Both the position numbers and the translations under genes were made by a program. Below, piece by piece: positions 36,368 through 45,640 of a DNA stretch of 64,000 nucleotides (the first letter of the stretch is position 1; each line of letters starts with the position of its first letter). The notes under the pieces are model-generated. The model was not told the origin of the DNA, searched no databases, and saw only the letters and a program-made list of their open reading frames with translations. The stretch spans positions 434,001 to 498,000 of the forward strand of contig NZ_JANAVZ010000001.1 in assembly GCF_025195095.1 (NCBI RefSeq). Direction: 5' to 3'. Source of the stretch: Paracoccus maritimus. Lineage in GTDB: Bacteria; Pseudomonadota; Alphaproteobacteria; Rhodobacterales; Rhodobacteraceae.

Positions 36368-36459
36368 CGGGCGCGTGCCGGATGCAGGATCGCAAGCGTC
36401 GCTGTTGACCTTCACCGGTTGCAGGCGTTAACCCGCGCAGGTCAGTCAGGAAGCCGAAT

Positions 36460-38202
36460 ATGAACCTTTTCACCGATCTTCGCGGCGTCGTCGTGGATGC
36501 GCTGGACCAGATGACGCAGGCGAACGAGCTGCCTGCCGGTCTCGATTACGCCAATGTCACGGTCGAGCCGCCGCGCGATCCAGCGCATGGCGACATGGCC
36601 ACCAATGCTGCCATGGTGCTGGCCAAGCCCGCCGGAATGAAGCCGCGTGACATCGCCGATCGGCTGGCAGCGCGGCTGACGGATCCCCGGATCGAAAAGG
36701 CCGAAGTCGCAGGTCCGGGATTCCTGAACCTGAGGCTGTCGCCGTCGGTCTGGCGGGGTGTCGTCCGGACCGCGCTTGGCTCGGGCGGCGATTTCGGCCG
36801 TTCGGCGATCGGCAGCGATCAGAAGGTCAATGTCGAATTCGTCAGCGCCAATCCGACCGGCCCGATGCATGTGGGCCATGTACGCGGCGCGGTTTTCGGC
36901 GACGCGCTTGCGAATCTTCTGGCGTTTTCGGGCCACGAGGTCACGCGCGAATACTATATCAACGACGGCGGCGCGCAGGTCGATGTGCTGGCGCGGTCGG
37001 CCTATGAACGTTATCGCGAGGCCAACGGGCTGGAACCCGAAATCCGCGAGGGACTGTATCCCGGCGACTATCTGATCCCGGTGGGCGAGGCGCTGAAGGC
37101 CAAATATGGCGACAGCCTGCTGGATCGTCCCGAAGAAGACTGGCTTGAGGATGTCCGCGAGTTCGCGACCCAGGCGATGATGGAAATGATCCGGCAGGAT
37201 CTGGCATCGCTTGGCGTCCGCATGGATGTGTATTCCAGCGAAAAGGCGCTGTACGGCACTGGCAAGATCGAAGCCGCGATCGAACGGCTGAACAGCCTGG
37301 GCCTGATCTATCGCGGCGTGCTGGAACCGCCCAAGGGCAAGTTGCCCGAGGATTGGGAGGCGCGCGAACAGATGCTGTTCAGATCCACTGCGCATGGCGA
37401 CGACGTGGATCGCCCGATCCAGAAATCGGACGGTGCATGGACCTATTTCGCGCCCGACATCGCCTATCACTGGGACAAGATCGACCGCGGATTCGACCAG
37501 TTGATCGACGTGTTCGGCGCCGATCACGGTGGCTATGTCAAGCGGATGAATGCGGCGGTGAAGGCGCTGTCGAACGGGCGCGTGCCATTGGACGTCAAAC
37601 TGATCCAGCTGGTCAAGCTGTTCAAGAATGGCGAGCCGTTCAAGATGTCGAAGCGCGCGGGCACCTTTGTCACGCTGCGCGACGTGGTCGAAGAGGCGGG
37701 CGCCGACGTGACCCGCTTCATCATGCTGACGCGCAAGAACGACGCGGCACTGGATTTCGACTTTGCCAAGGTGCTGGAACAGTCCAAGGACAATCCGGTC
37801 TGGTATGTGCAATATGCCAGCGCGCGCGTCCATTCGGTCCTGCGCCGCGCGACCGAGGCGGGAATCGATGTCTCGGACGCGGCGCTTCAGGCGGCGGATC
37901 TGACCAGCCTTTCCCATCAGGCCGAGCTTGACTTGGCCCGGAAAGTTGCCGAATGGCCACGCCTTGTCGAACATGCCGCCCGCGCCCACGAGCCGCACCG
38001 GGTCGCATTTTTCCTGTATGACATCGCCTCGGACCTGCATTCGCTGTGGAACCGGGGCAATGACGACGCCTCGCTGCGCTTCCTGCAGGATGGCGATTCC
38101 GCAACCTCTCAGGCAAAAATCGCGCTTGTCCGGGCGGTTGGCGTTGTCATTTCATCCGGTCTCGCTATCCTTGGCGTGACTCCGGTCGAGGAAATGCGCT
38201 GA
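36460..38202 (+). CDS. argS: arginyl-tRNA synthetase
   Basis: A 580-residue class I synthetase. The HIGH-type motif is in [17 protein letters not shown] and a KMSKS-type motif is in [14 protein letters not shown]. The N-terminal Add-1 domain and C-terminal DALR anticodon-binding domain are complete. It is the first gene of the argS-SPOR-nagZ-scpA-scpB run conserved in this family of bacteria. Confidence 0.97.
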   Translation: MNLFTDLRGVVVDALDQMTQANELPAGLDYANVTVEPPRDPAHGDMATNAAMVLAKPAGMKPRDIADRLAARLTDPRIEKAEVAGPGFLNLRLSPSVWRGVVRTALGSGGDFGRSAIGSDQKVNVEFVSANPTGPMHVGHVRGAVFGDALANLLAFSGHEVTREYYINDGGAQVDVLARSAYERYREANGLEPEIREGLYPGDYLIPVGEALKAKYGDSLLDRPEEDWLEDVREFATQAMMEMIRQDLASLGVRMDVYSSEKALYGTGKIEAAIERLNSLGLIYRGVLEPPKGKLPEDWEAREQMLFRSTAHGDDVDRPIQKSDGAWTYFAPDIAYHWDKIDRGFDQLIDVFGADHGGYVKRMNAAVKALSNGRVPLDVKLIQLVKLFKNGEPFKMSKRAGTFVTLRDVVEEAGADVTRFIMLTRKNDAALDFDFAKVLEQSKDNPVWYVQYASARVHSVLRRATEAGIDVSDAALQAADLTSLSHQAELDLARKVAEWPRLVEHAARAHEPHRVAFFLYDIASDLHSLWNRGNDDASLRFLQDGDSATSQAKIALVRAVGVVISSGLAILGVTPVEEMR

Positions 38203-38275
38203 TTCATAAAGTGCCCCGCCGGACGAAAACGAGCAATCAACGGTAAAACCGGGTCAACCGGCAGGCAGGCAGGCT

Positions 38276-39427
38276 ATGGCAGTGATGGATTTCCGCGAAG
38301 GCGGCTATGTGTTCTCGCGTCACAAGGTGCGGCGCGAGTTCTCTTACGATCAGGGCGGCTGGGACGATCAGGGCCAGCCGCAGGATGACCGTCGGTTCGC
38401 GGCCGATCCCGATGGCGCCGATGGCTTTTCGGCCAGAATCGCGCGGCTGACGCATTATCTTGGCGCGCTGGCGTCGGTCGGGCTGATGGTCGGGCTGATG
38501 GCATGGGGCTGGCAACTTGTCTCGCGCGACGTGTCGGGCGTGCCGGTCATCAAGGCGATTCAGGGCGAGGCGCGCACCACGCCTGATGATCCGGGCGGCG
38601 AACTGACCAGCTATACCGGCTATGCCGTCAACGGCGTGGCCGAAGGGGTAGAGCCGCAGCCAGCCGATCAGGTGGCGATCGCGCCCTCGGCAACCGATCT
38701 GACCGAAGAAGACGTGGCGATGGGTGAACTGGGCGCAACAGCGCGCGAGCCCGTGAACCCGTCCGAGACTCCGCTGAATTTCGACGGAGAGCCGATCACG
38801 CCGATGTCGGACAGCGAGGCCCGTGCCCTTGCCGAGGCCGAAGCCGCCGCCGAGGCCTCGCGACTGGCGCTGCTGAACAGCAGCGTCGAGAATGCCGCGA
38901 TTATCGACGCGCCCGCATCCGAGGGGCCGGTGAACGAGGTCGTGACCGACGAGAACGGTGCCCCGGCGCAGACGGACGCGATCACCGCCGCGCTGCTTGA
39001 GGCCCAGGCTACCGCGAATCCCGGTGTTCTGACCCAGTCCAACCGACCCGCGCCGCGCCCGCGATCGACCCGCGTGGCCTCCGCATCGACGACGGCCAGC
39101 GACGCGCGCCCGGCACCCGCTGCGGAAACCCGTCCGGCCGAGGCATCTGCACCCGCACCGGCACCCGCGGCGTCCTCTGCCAGCGGTCCGCTGGTTCAGA
39201 TCGGCGCGTTCGACAGCAACGCGATCGCTTCGGGCGAATGGAACCGCCTGACCGGCAAGTTCGGCTCGCTGTTCTCGGGCAAGGGTCAGGTGATCCAGCA
39301 GCATAACTCGAATGGCCGCACCTTCTGGCGTCTGCGCGTCGCGGGATTCGGAAATATCAGCGAAGCGCGGCAGTTCTGCGCGGCGTTGAAATCCGGCGGC
39401 ACGGACTGCCTCGCGCTGTCGCAGTAA
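38276..39427 (+). CDS. SPOR domain protein, single membrane anchor
   Basis: 383 residues: a cytoplasmic N-terminus of about 60, one membrane helix (YLGALASVGLMVGLMAW), a long Ala/Pro/Glu-rich periplasmic linker, and a C-terminal SPOR domain (PLVQIGAFDSNAIASGEW to the end). SPOR domains bind glycan strands that lack stem peptides at the division septum, so a role in cell division is likely. Its stop overlaps the nagZ ATG in TAATG, implying coupling. Confidence 0.9.
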   Translation: MAVMDFREGGYVFSRHKVRREFSYDQGGWDDQGQPQDDRRFAADPDGADGFSARIARLTHYLGALASVGLMVGLMAWGWQLVSRDVSGVPVIKAIQGEARTTPDDPGGELTSYTGYAVNGVAEGVEPQPADQVAIAPSATDLTEEDVAMGELGATAREPVNPSETPLNFDGEPITPMSDSEARALAEAEAAAEASRLALLNSSVENAAIIDAPASEGPVNEVVTDENGAPAQTDAITAALLEAQATANPGVLTQSNRPAPRPRSTRVASASTTASDARPAPAAETRPAEASAPAPAPAASSASGPLVQIGAFDSNAIASGEWNRLTGKFGSLFSGKGQVIQQHNSNGRTFWRLRVAGFGNISEARQFCAALKSGGTDCLALSQ

Positions 39428-40407
39428 TGGCCTGCAACGCGACGATCCTTGGCGGGATCGCAGGCACCGAACTGACAGCGGCCGAGCGGGATTTCTTCCG
39501 GTCGGCCGATCCATGGGGGTTCATCCTGTTCGGGCGCAATGTCGATACCCCCGACCAGCTGCGCCGTCTGACGGGCGATCTGCGCGACGCGGTGGGCCGC
39601 GATGCGGTCATCACGATCGATCAGGAAGGCGGCAGGGTTCAACGTTTGCGCGCGCCGCACTGGGCCGAATGGCCCGCGCCGCTGGATCAGGCCGGGGCAG
39701 GCGCACGCGCGATGTGGCTGCGTTACTATCTGATCGGGCGGGAACTGCGCGATGCGGGCATCGATTCCGATTGCGCCCCCACCCTGGACTTGGCGCAGCC
39801 CGACACCCACCCGTTCCTGCGCAACCGCTGTTTCGGCACCGATCCGCATACGGTTGCGACTCTGGGTCGGGCTGCGGCTGAAGGGCTGCTGGCGGCGGGC
39901 GTGCTGCCGGTGATGAAACACATGCCGGGCCATGGGCGGGCTATCGCCGACAGCCATCATGACCTGCCCACCGTGACGGTCACCCCGGATGTGCTGGAGA
40001 ATATGGATTTCCTGCCGTTCCGGGCGCTGAACGATCTGCCGATGGGGATGACCGCGCATATCCGATTTACCGCGCTGGACGATGCGCCTGCCACGGCTTC
40101 GGCGCGGATGATCGCGCTGATCCGCGACCGGATCGGCTTTGACGGGCTGTTGATGACCGACGACATCACCATGAACGCCCTGTCGGGAACCGAGGCGGAA
40201 CGCGCTGCTGCCTCAATCGCGGCGGGTTGCGATATTGTGCTGCACTGCAACGGTACGATTCCAAGCATGGAACCGGTTGTCGCGGCCGCCGGCACACTAA
40301 GCGTTGACGCGCGGCGTCGCGCCGCCGCGGCGCTGGAACAGCGGCGGTCGCCGAAGGACCATGACCGCCTTGCCCTGCTGGACGAATGGCGTGTGCTGGT
40401 CGCCTGA
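39427..40407 (+). CDS. nagZ: beta-N-acetylhexosaminidase
   Basis: A 326-residue glycoside hydrolase family 3 enzyme of peptidoglycan recycling, acting in the cytosol on GlcNAc-anhydroMurNAc peptides. Family motifs seen are ITIDQEGGRVQRL, KHMPGHGRA with the catalytic His loop SHHDLP, and the nucleophile region LLMTDDITMNAL. ATG 39427 overlaps the SPOR stop by one base. Confidence 0.96.
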   Translation: MACNATILGGIAGTELTAAERDFFRSADPWGFILFGRNVDTPDQLRRLTGDLRDAVGRDAVITIDQEGGRVQRLRAPHWAEWPAPLDQAGAGARAMWLRYYLIGRELRDAGIDSDCAPTLDLAQPDTHPFLRNRCFGTDPHTVATLGRAAAEGLLAAGVLPVMKHMPGHGRAIADSHHDLPTVTVTPDVLENMDFLPFRALNDLPMGMTAHIRFTALDDAPATASARMIALIRDRIGFDGLLMTDDITMNALSGTEAERAAASIAAGCDIVLHCNGTIPSMEPVVAAAGTLSVDARRRAAAALEQRRSPKDHDRLALLDEWRVLVA

Positions 40408-40476
40408 GACGCAGCCCGGCTTGACTTGCCCTTGCCGAAGGCGGACGCTGACAGCCTGACCCGAAGCGGAGCTGTT

Positions 40477-41322
40477 GTGGCCAAAGATCCGACAGATGTT
40501 CCCTATCTGCGTGCCGTTCCGGACGCGCCGCCGCCCGCTGCGTCGGATTTCGACGCGGATTCGGTGGCCGCGCGGCGCGCGGAAGAGGCGCTGATTGTCG
40601 ATGTCGATGGTTACGAAGGTCCGCTGGACCTGCTGCTGACGCTGGCGCGCAGCCAGAAGGTCGATCTGATGAAGATCTCGGTCCTGCATCTGGCCGAGCA
40701 GTATCTTGTCTTCGTCGAACAGGCCCGCAAGCTGCGGATCGAACTTGCCGCCGACTATCTGGTCATGGCCGCTTGGCTGGCGTTCCTGAAGTCGCGTCTG
40801 TTACTGCCGCCCGACCCCGAGGCCGAGGGACCATCGGCCGAGGACATGGCCGCGCATCTGGCGTTTCAGCTGGAACGGCTGGATGCGATGCGTCAGGCAG
40901 CGGCCCGGCTGATGGGCCGGGACAGGCTGGGCATCAGCCGTTTTCAGCGCGGCGCCCCCGAATCCGTCGCCCGCAAGCGCCGCACCGAATGGCAGGCCGG
41001 GCTGATCGACCTGATGCGGGCCTATGCGCGGCTGAAGACCAAGGACGAATTCCGCCCCTATGCATTCGACCGGCATGACGTGTTCAGCATGGAGCAGGCC
41101 CTGGATCGGATGCGCCGGATGATCGGCTTTGCGGGCGAATGGACCGACCTGTCGGATTTTCTGCCCGATGGATGGGAGGCGGACGGCAAGCGTCGTCGTT
41201 CCGCCACCGCCGCGACCTTCGCCGCCTCGCTGGAGCTTGCGCGGCAGGGTCGGTTGGAGATACGCCAATCCGACACATTCGCGCCGATCAGCTTCCGCCG
41301 CAAACCCACAGCCGACAACTGA
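40477..41322 (+). CDS. scpA: segregation and condensation protein A (kleisin)
   Basis: 281 residues from GTG 40477. The N-terminal SMC-binding core VDGYEGPLDLLLTLARSQKVDL is diagnostic; the C-terminal winged helix also touches SMC. With ScpB and Smc it forms the bacterial condensin that organises and segregates the chromosome. The GTG is preceded by GCGGAG; a TTG at 40426 would lengthen it but has no ribosome-binding site. It is followed closely by scpB. Confidence 0.95.
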   Translation: MAKDPTDVPYLRAVPDAPPPAASDFDADSVAARRAEEALIVDVDGYEGPLDLLLTLARSQKVDLMKISVLHLAEQYLVFVEQARKLRIELAADYLVMAAWLAFLKSRLLLPPDPEAEGPSAEDMAAHLAFQLERLDAMRQAAARLMGRDRLGISRFQRGAPESVARKRRTEWQAGLIDLMRAYARLKTKDEFRPYAFDRHDVFSMEQALDRMRRMIGFAGEWTDLSDFLPDGWEADGKRRRSATAATFAASLELARQGRLEIRQSDTFAPISFRRKPTADN

Positions 41323-41347
41323 CGTGACCGATCTGACCCAAAACGAC

Positions 41348-42028
41348 ATGCCCGACCGGACAGATGACGACGACGCATCGTCGTCGGCGCCGGATTTTCC
41401 GCCCCCGCCGATGGACCAGCAGGAACGGATGGTCGAGGCGATCCTGTTCGCCTCGGCACAGCCGGTTTCGGTGCGCGATCTGTCGGCGCGACTGCCTGCG
41501 GGTTGCGATCCGGCCGAGGCGCTGGCGGCATTGCGCCGCCGCTACGCGGATCGCGGTGTCACGGTCGAGAGATTGGGCGACGGCTATGCGTTCCGCACCG
41601 CCCCGGACCTGTCGTTCCTGATGCAGACCGAAACGATCGAACAGCGCCGCCTGTCGCGCGCTGCGGTCGAGACATTGGCCATCATCGCCTATCATCAGCC
41701 GGTCACGCGGGCCGAGATCGAGGAGATTCGCGGAGTGGCGGTCAGCCGTGGCACGCTGGACCAGTTGATCGAGATGGAGTGGGTCCGGATGGGCCGGCGC
41801 CGGATGACCCCGGGCCGTCCCGCGACATTCGTCGTCACCGAGGTGTTCCTGGATCACTTTGGCCTCGAATCGGCACGCGACCTGCCGGGGCTTTCCGAAC
41901 TGCGCGCCGCCGGGTTGCTGGAATCGCGGCCGCCCGCCGAGGGAATGGCCGTTCCTGTCGTCCCGGACGACGAAGATCAGGAGGGTGACGCGGAAGGGCC
42001 CGCCGAGGATCTTTTCGAGGACGAATAG
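41348..42028 (+). CDS. scpB: segregation and condensation protein B
   Basis: 226 residues with two winged-helix domains: ERMVEAILFASAQPVSVRDL and AVETLAIIAYHQPVTRAEIEEIRGV are both typical ScpB segments. The tail is acidic (DDEDQEGDAEGPAEDLFEDE). It dimerises and stabilises ScpA on Smc. The start is uncertain between ATG 41348 and GTG 41324, which lies one base past the scpA stop; neither has a clear ribosome-binding site. Confidence 0.94.
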   Translation: MPDRTDDDDASSSAPDFPPPPMDQQERMVEAILFASAQPVSVRDLSARLPAGCDPAEALAALRRRYADRGVTVERLGDGYAFRTAPDLSFLMQTETIEQRRLSRAAVETLAIIAYHQPVTRAEIEEIRGVAVSRGTLDQLIEMEWVRMGRRRMTPGRPATFVVTEVFLDHFGLESARDLPGLSELRAAGLLESRPPAEGMAVPVVPDDEDQEGDAEGPAEDLFEDE

Positions 42029-42106
42029 CCACGGCCCTCCCGATCCGTATCTGTGCCCTGCGGATGACCCTCGCCAAGCCTTGTCGAACCGGCTAGGGCT
42101 GCGCGG

Positions 42107-43222
42107 ATGATTGCAGAACAGTTCGACATATTCCTGGTCGCGACGCCGGGACTGGAAGCGCCGCTGGCGGCCGAAGCGCGCGAGCTTGGCTGGGCAGTTG
42201 AACCGCAGACGGGCGGGGTGACGATCCGTGGCGGCTGGCAGGATGTCTGGCGCGCCAACTTGATGCTGCGCGGTGCAACGCGGGTTCTGGCGCGGATGGG
42301 CAGTTTCCGGGCGCTGCATCTGGCGCAGCTGGACAAGCGTGCGCGAAAGTTTCCCTGGGCCGAAATTCTGCGCCCGGATCAACCAGTCAAGGTCGAGACG
42401 GTCTGCAAGGCAAGCCGCATCTATCACGCGGGCGCGGCGACCCAGCGGATCGAACGCGCCATCCGCGAGGAACTGGGTGCGCCGATCGCTGCGGACGCGC
42501 AAATCGTCGTGAAGGCGCGGATCGAGGATGATCTGGTGACGATCAGCGTCGATACCACCGGCGAATCGCTGCACAAGCGCGGTCACAAGCAGGCCGTCGC
42601 CAAGGCCCCCATGCGCGAGACGATGGCGGCGATGTTCCTGCGCGAGATGGGGTTCGATGGCCAGCAGACCGTGCTGGACCCGATGTGCGGGTCGGGGACA
42701 TTCGTCATCGAGGCGGCCGAGATCGCTGCCGGGCTGATCGCCGGGCGTGATCGGCATTTCGCCTTCCAGTCTCTTGCCAGTTTCGATGCGACGGGGTGGC
42801 GGGCGATCAGGGACGGGCAGGGCCGGGACAGCAAACCCGATCCCCGGCCCATGTTCTTCGGAAGCGACCGGGACGCGGGCGCGATCCGCATGAGCCAGCA
42901 GAACGCCGAACGCGCGGGCGTTGCGGGCGTTACCCGGTTCGACTGCTGCGCGATCGCCGATCTGCAGCCGCCCGAAGTACCTGCGGGAATCGTGATCGTG
43001 AACCCGCCCTATGGCGCGAGGATCGGCAACAAGGGGCCCCTGTTCGGCCTGCACGCCGCACTTGGGCAGGTCTTGCGCGAACGATTCGCGGGATGGTCGG
43101 TGGGCATCGTGACCAGCGATCAGCAACTTGCCCGGGCGACGGGCCTGCCGTGGAAGCCGCCGGGACCGATCATCGCGCATGGCGGTTTGAAGGTCCGCCT
43201 GTGGCAGACAGGGCCTCTATAG
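42107..43222 (+). CDS. THUMP-domain class I RNA methyltransferase (RlmL/YpsC-like)
   Basis: 371 residues. An N-terminal ferredoxin-like/THUMP region (about 1-155) precedes a Rossmann methyltransferase domain with the SAM-binding segment VLDPMCGSGTFVIEAA and the catalytic NPPYG of N6/N2 base methylases. It corresponds to the N-terminal half of E. coli RlmL, which makes m2G in 23S rRNA; the exact target here is inferred. It converges with dcd, ending 8 bases from it. Confidence 0.92.
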   Translation: MIAEQFDIFLVATPGLEAPLAAEARELGWAVEPQTGGVTIRGGWQDVWRANLMLRGATRVLARMGSFRALHLAQLDKRARKFPWAEILRPDQPVKVETVCKASRIYHAGAATQRIERAIREELGAPIAADAQIVVKARIEDDLVTISVDTTGESLHKRGHKQAVAKAPMRETMAAMFLREMGFDGQQTVLDPMCGSGTFVIEAAEIAAGLIAGRDRHFAFQSLASFDATGWRAIRDGQGRDSKPDPRPMFFGSDRDAGAIRMSQQNAERAGVAGVTRFDCCAIADLQPPEVPAGIVIVNPPYGARIGNKGPLFGLHAALGQVLRERFAGWSVGIVTSDQQLARATGLPWKPPGPIIAHGGLKVRLWQTGPL

Positions 43223-43230
43223 CGGCGCGC

Positions 43231-44298
43231 TTACCGGAACTGCTTGGCCAGTTTAAGCCCCTGACCCTGATAGTTCGACTTGATCCCGGCACCATATAGC
43301 CGGTCGGGACGGGCGGACATGCGTTCATAGACCAGCCGGCCGACAACCTGACCGTGTTCCAGCACGAAGGGCGCCTCGTGGCAGCGCACCTCCAGCACAC
43401 CGCGCGCGCCGACACCGGCCCGTCCGATTCCGAAACCGGGATCGAAGAAGCCTGCGTAATGCACGCGAAATTCGCCGACCATCGCCAGGTAAGGGGCCAT
43501 CTCGGCGGCGTAATCGGCCGGAATTGCAACGGATTCACGGCTGACAAGGATGTAGAACGCGCCGGGGTCCAGAATGAGCCGGCCTTCGGTGGTGCGCAAC
43601 TCGTCCCAGAATTCGGCCGCCGGATACTCGCCGATCCGGTCCAGATCGATCACCCCGCTATGCGGGCGGGCGCGATAGCCGACAAGATCGCCGCCGGAAG
43701 GTTTCAGATCGACCGAAAAGCCAAGCCCATGGTCGATCAGCGCCGGACCGCCGACCAGCGGCTCACGCGCGTTCAGTTCGCGCAATTCGTCGTCGGTCAG
43801 CACGGCCTGCCCCTGCCGCAGCCGAAGCTGGTTCAGACGCATGCCGGGGCGGACCAGCACCGAAAAGCTGCGCGGGCAGATCTCGGCATACAAGGGGCCA
43901 TCATATGCTTCGGGCAGGCGGTCGAATTCGGTTCCGTCATCGGTGACAAGCCGGGTCAGCAGGTCCAGCCGGCCGGTCGAGGATTTGGCGTTTGCCACCG
44001 CGGTCAGTCCGGCGGGCAGGGTCAGCCGTTCCATCAGCGGCACCAGATAGACGCAGCCGCGTTCCAGAACGGCACCGCCGGACAGGTCCATCTGATGCAT
44101 CTGAAGATCGTCCAACCGGTCCGCGATCCGGCGGCCGCGTCCGGCCAGGAAACTGGCCCGCAGGCGATATGCGGTCGTGCCAAGGCGCAGGTCAAGGCTG
44201 GCGGGTTGTATCTGTTCGGGAGTGATCGCCGGATCGGCGATGATCGCACCCTGATCGATCAGATCGCGGATCTCGCTGTCAGGCAGGACACCGTTCAT
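43231..44298 (-). CDS. dcd: dCTP deaminase, long alphaproteobacterial form
   Basis: 355 residues, about twice the usual Dcd length of about 190. The protein reads as two dUTPase/Dcd-type halves: the first contains IQPASLDLRLG and AKSSTGRLDLL, the second SGVIDLDRIGEYP and FDPGFG. It makes dUTP from dCTP for thymidylate supply. ATG 44298 follows GGGAGGAAGG. The tRNA-Pro gene and its terminator lie directly upstream. Confidence 0.9.
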   Translation of the reverse strand: MNGVLPDSEIRDLIDQGAIIADPAITPEQIQPASLDLRLGTTAYRLRASFLAGRGRRIADRLDDLQMHQMDLSGGAVLERGCVYLVPLMERLTLPAGLTAVANAKSSTGRLDLLTRLVTDDGTEFDRLPEAYDGPLYAEICPRSFSVLVRPGMRLNQLRLRQGQAVLTDDELRELNAREPLVGGPALIDHGLGFSVDLKPSGGDLVGYRARPHSGVIDLDRIGEYPAAEFWDELRTTEGRLILDPGAFYILVSRESVAIPADYAAEMAPYLAMVGEFRVHYAGFFDPGFGIGRAGVGARGVLEVRCHEAPFVLEHGQVVGRLVYERMSARPDRLYGAGIKSNYQGQGLKLAKQFR

Positions 44299-44329
44299 GC
44301 CTTCCTCCCCAAGCGGTCGGCGGATATGG

Positions 44330-44362
44330 AAACGCCCACCCCGCAAACGGGATGGGCGTTTT
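44330..44362 (-). terminator. terminator hairpin downstream of tRNA-Pro
   Basis: On the minus strand AAACGCCCATCCCG pairs with CGGGGTGGGCGTTT (one G-U pair) around TTTG, starting a few bases after the tRNA CCA. The hairpin separates the tRNA from dcd. Confidence 0.8.
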
Positions 44363-44367
44363 CGGAA

Positions 44368-44445
44368 TGGTCGGGCCGGCGAGATTCGAACTCGCGGCCT
44401 TCCGTCCCCCAGACGGACGCGCTAACCAGGCTGCGCCACGGCCCG
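44368..44445 (-). tRNA. tRNA-Pro (anticodon GGG)
   Basis: All cloverleaf elements are present in 78 bases: acceptor stem CGGGCCG/CGGCCCG, D stem GCGC/GCGC, anticodon stem TCCGT/ACGGA with loop CTGGGGG, T stem GCGAG/CTCGC with loop TTCGAAT, and an encoded CCA. The anticodon GGG reads CCC and CCU proline codons. It is the only tRNA I found. Confidence 0.97.
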
Positions 44446-44520
44446 ACGCCGGCCATATAGAGCGAAGCACGAGGGCTGCACAAGGGCCGCGAAGCGGAAA
44501 TCTGCATCGGTCGTGGCGAT

Positions 44521-45213
44521 CTAGTAATGCGAGGCGATCAGATCGCGCAAATCCGCAAGCCGGCGCGGCAACATCGGCGGCGTGGTCGGGGCAGAGGGCA
44601 GATCGCGTAGCGCGTCGGCAAGCATGGCCAGCCGCGCCAACCATGCCGATCCGCGATCGGCCCCGTCCAGATCCGGGAAAAGGGGCAGCGCGCGCTGATC
44701 CACGCCATGGGCAGCGCGGCGGCGATGCCGCGAGCGGGGCGTGTGGGCGGCCATGTCCTGCGTCTCCTCTTCCGGAACGGTGTCGTCGTGATCGGCTGCG
44801 GCCGTCCGGATGACCGGGCCGTTCGCGCGCGGCGCAGCCTGCCCGGCATCCTCGGCGGTCATCTGCTGCAAGGAATCATCGGACTCGCGGCCTGCCGCGC
44901 TGTCCAAGGACATCGCGGCGACCTCCAGCCGGTCGCCGAGGCGTGCCAGCCCGCGTGCGCGAACAGCGTCTCCGCGATCCCGCGACATCATCTTCTTCGC
45001 GCCCCGGATCGTCATTCCGTCGTCGCGCAGGACCTCGCACAGCCCGGCGACCAGACGCACATCGTCGGGGCGGTAATAGCGCCGGCCATCAGGACGCTTC
45101 ATCGGTTTCAATTGCGGAAACTGCGTTTCCCAGTAACGCAGGACGTGGGGGGCGACGCCGATCAGCTTGGCGACCTCGCCAATGGATCTGAAAGCGTCAG
45201 CGCCCTTTTTCAT
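44521..45213 (-). CDS. MerR family transcriptional regulator
   Basis: 230 residues with an N-terminal winged helix-turn-helix (FRSIGEVAKLIGVAPHVLRYWE...RRYYRPDDVRLV). The C-terminal 140 residues are charged and Arg/Ala-rich, with no effector domain I recognise and no cysteine pair for metal binding. This short MerR gene usually follows ihfA in alphaproteobacteria, and it does here, 15 bases downstream; its target is unknown. Confidence 0.9.
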   Translation of the reverse strand: MKKGADAFRSIGEVAKLIGVAPHVLRYWETQFPQLKPMKRPDGRRYYRPDDVRLVAGLCEVLRDDGMTIRGAKKMMSRDRGDAVRARGLARLGDRLEVAAMSLDSAAGRESDDSLQQMTAEDAGQAAPRANGPVIRTAAADHDDTVPEEETQDMAAHTPRSRHRRRAAHGVDQRALPLFPDLDGADRGSAWLARLAMLADALRDLPSAPTTPPMLPRRLADLRDLIASHY

Positions 45214-45228
45214 GCCAGTCGAGCCATC

Positions 45229-45531
45229 TTACTGCTTGTTGCCGGCGGCCACGCGCTCTTTCATCAGATGCGATGGGCGGAAGGACAGCACCCGCCTTGG
45301 CTTGATCGGCACCTCTTGCCCTGTCTTGGGATTTCGGCCGATTCGCTCGTTCTTGTCACGCACGCTGAACGTGCCGAACGACGAGATCTTCACCTGCTCG
45401 CCGCGCACCAGCGCGTCGGAAACATGTTCGAGGACGCTTTCGACCAACTGAGCGGACTCATGGCGCGAAAGCCCCACGTCGCGGAACACGGCTTCGGCCA
45501 GGTCCATTCTGGTCAGGGTTTTTTCGCCCAT
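45229..45531 (-). CDS. ihfA: integration host factor subunit alpha
   Basis: A 100-residue HU/IHF-fold protein with the DNA-bending arm motif [12 protein letters not shown] and N-terminal [12 protein letters not shown]. It pairs with IhfB to bend DNA in replication, recombination and transcription. ATG 45531 follows GAGGAAAGATC. Unlike the usual order it does not directly follow fabH, so it must be transcribed from the 109-base gap upstream, next to the TRAP terminator. Confidence 0.96.
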   Translation of the reverse strand: MGEKTLTRMDLAEAVFRDVGLSRHESAQLVESVLEHVSDALVRGEQVKISSFGTFSVRDKNERIGRNPKTGQEVPIKPRRVLSFRPSHLMKERVAAGNKQ

Positions 45532-45590
45532 GATCTTTCCTCTTTGGTGTCGGCAAGGATGTGACGGAATGTGGTCCCTGTCAACGAGAA

Positions 45591-45614
45591 GGGCGGGGAA
45601 ATCGTTCCCCGCCC
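45591..45614 (-). terminator. intrinsic terminator of the TRAP operon
   Basis: GGGCGGGGAA pairs perfectly with TTCCCCGCCC around a four-base loop. On the minus strand it is followed by TTCTCGTT. It lies 26 bases past the dctP stop and insulates ihfA from the transporter genes. Confidence 0.8.
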
Positions 45615-45640
45615 GTGACTTGCATCAGGGAATGCGCGAA

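Noticed and set aside
41288..43180. 630-codon open frame antisense to scpB and the RNA methyltransferase
   Set aside because: Same cause; low-complexity Arg/Asp/Gln translation, spanning two certain genes and their gap.
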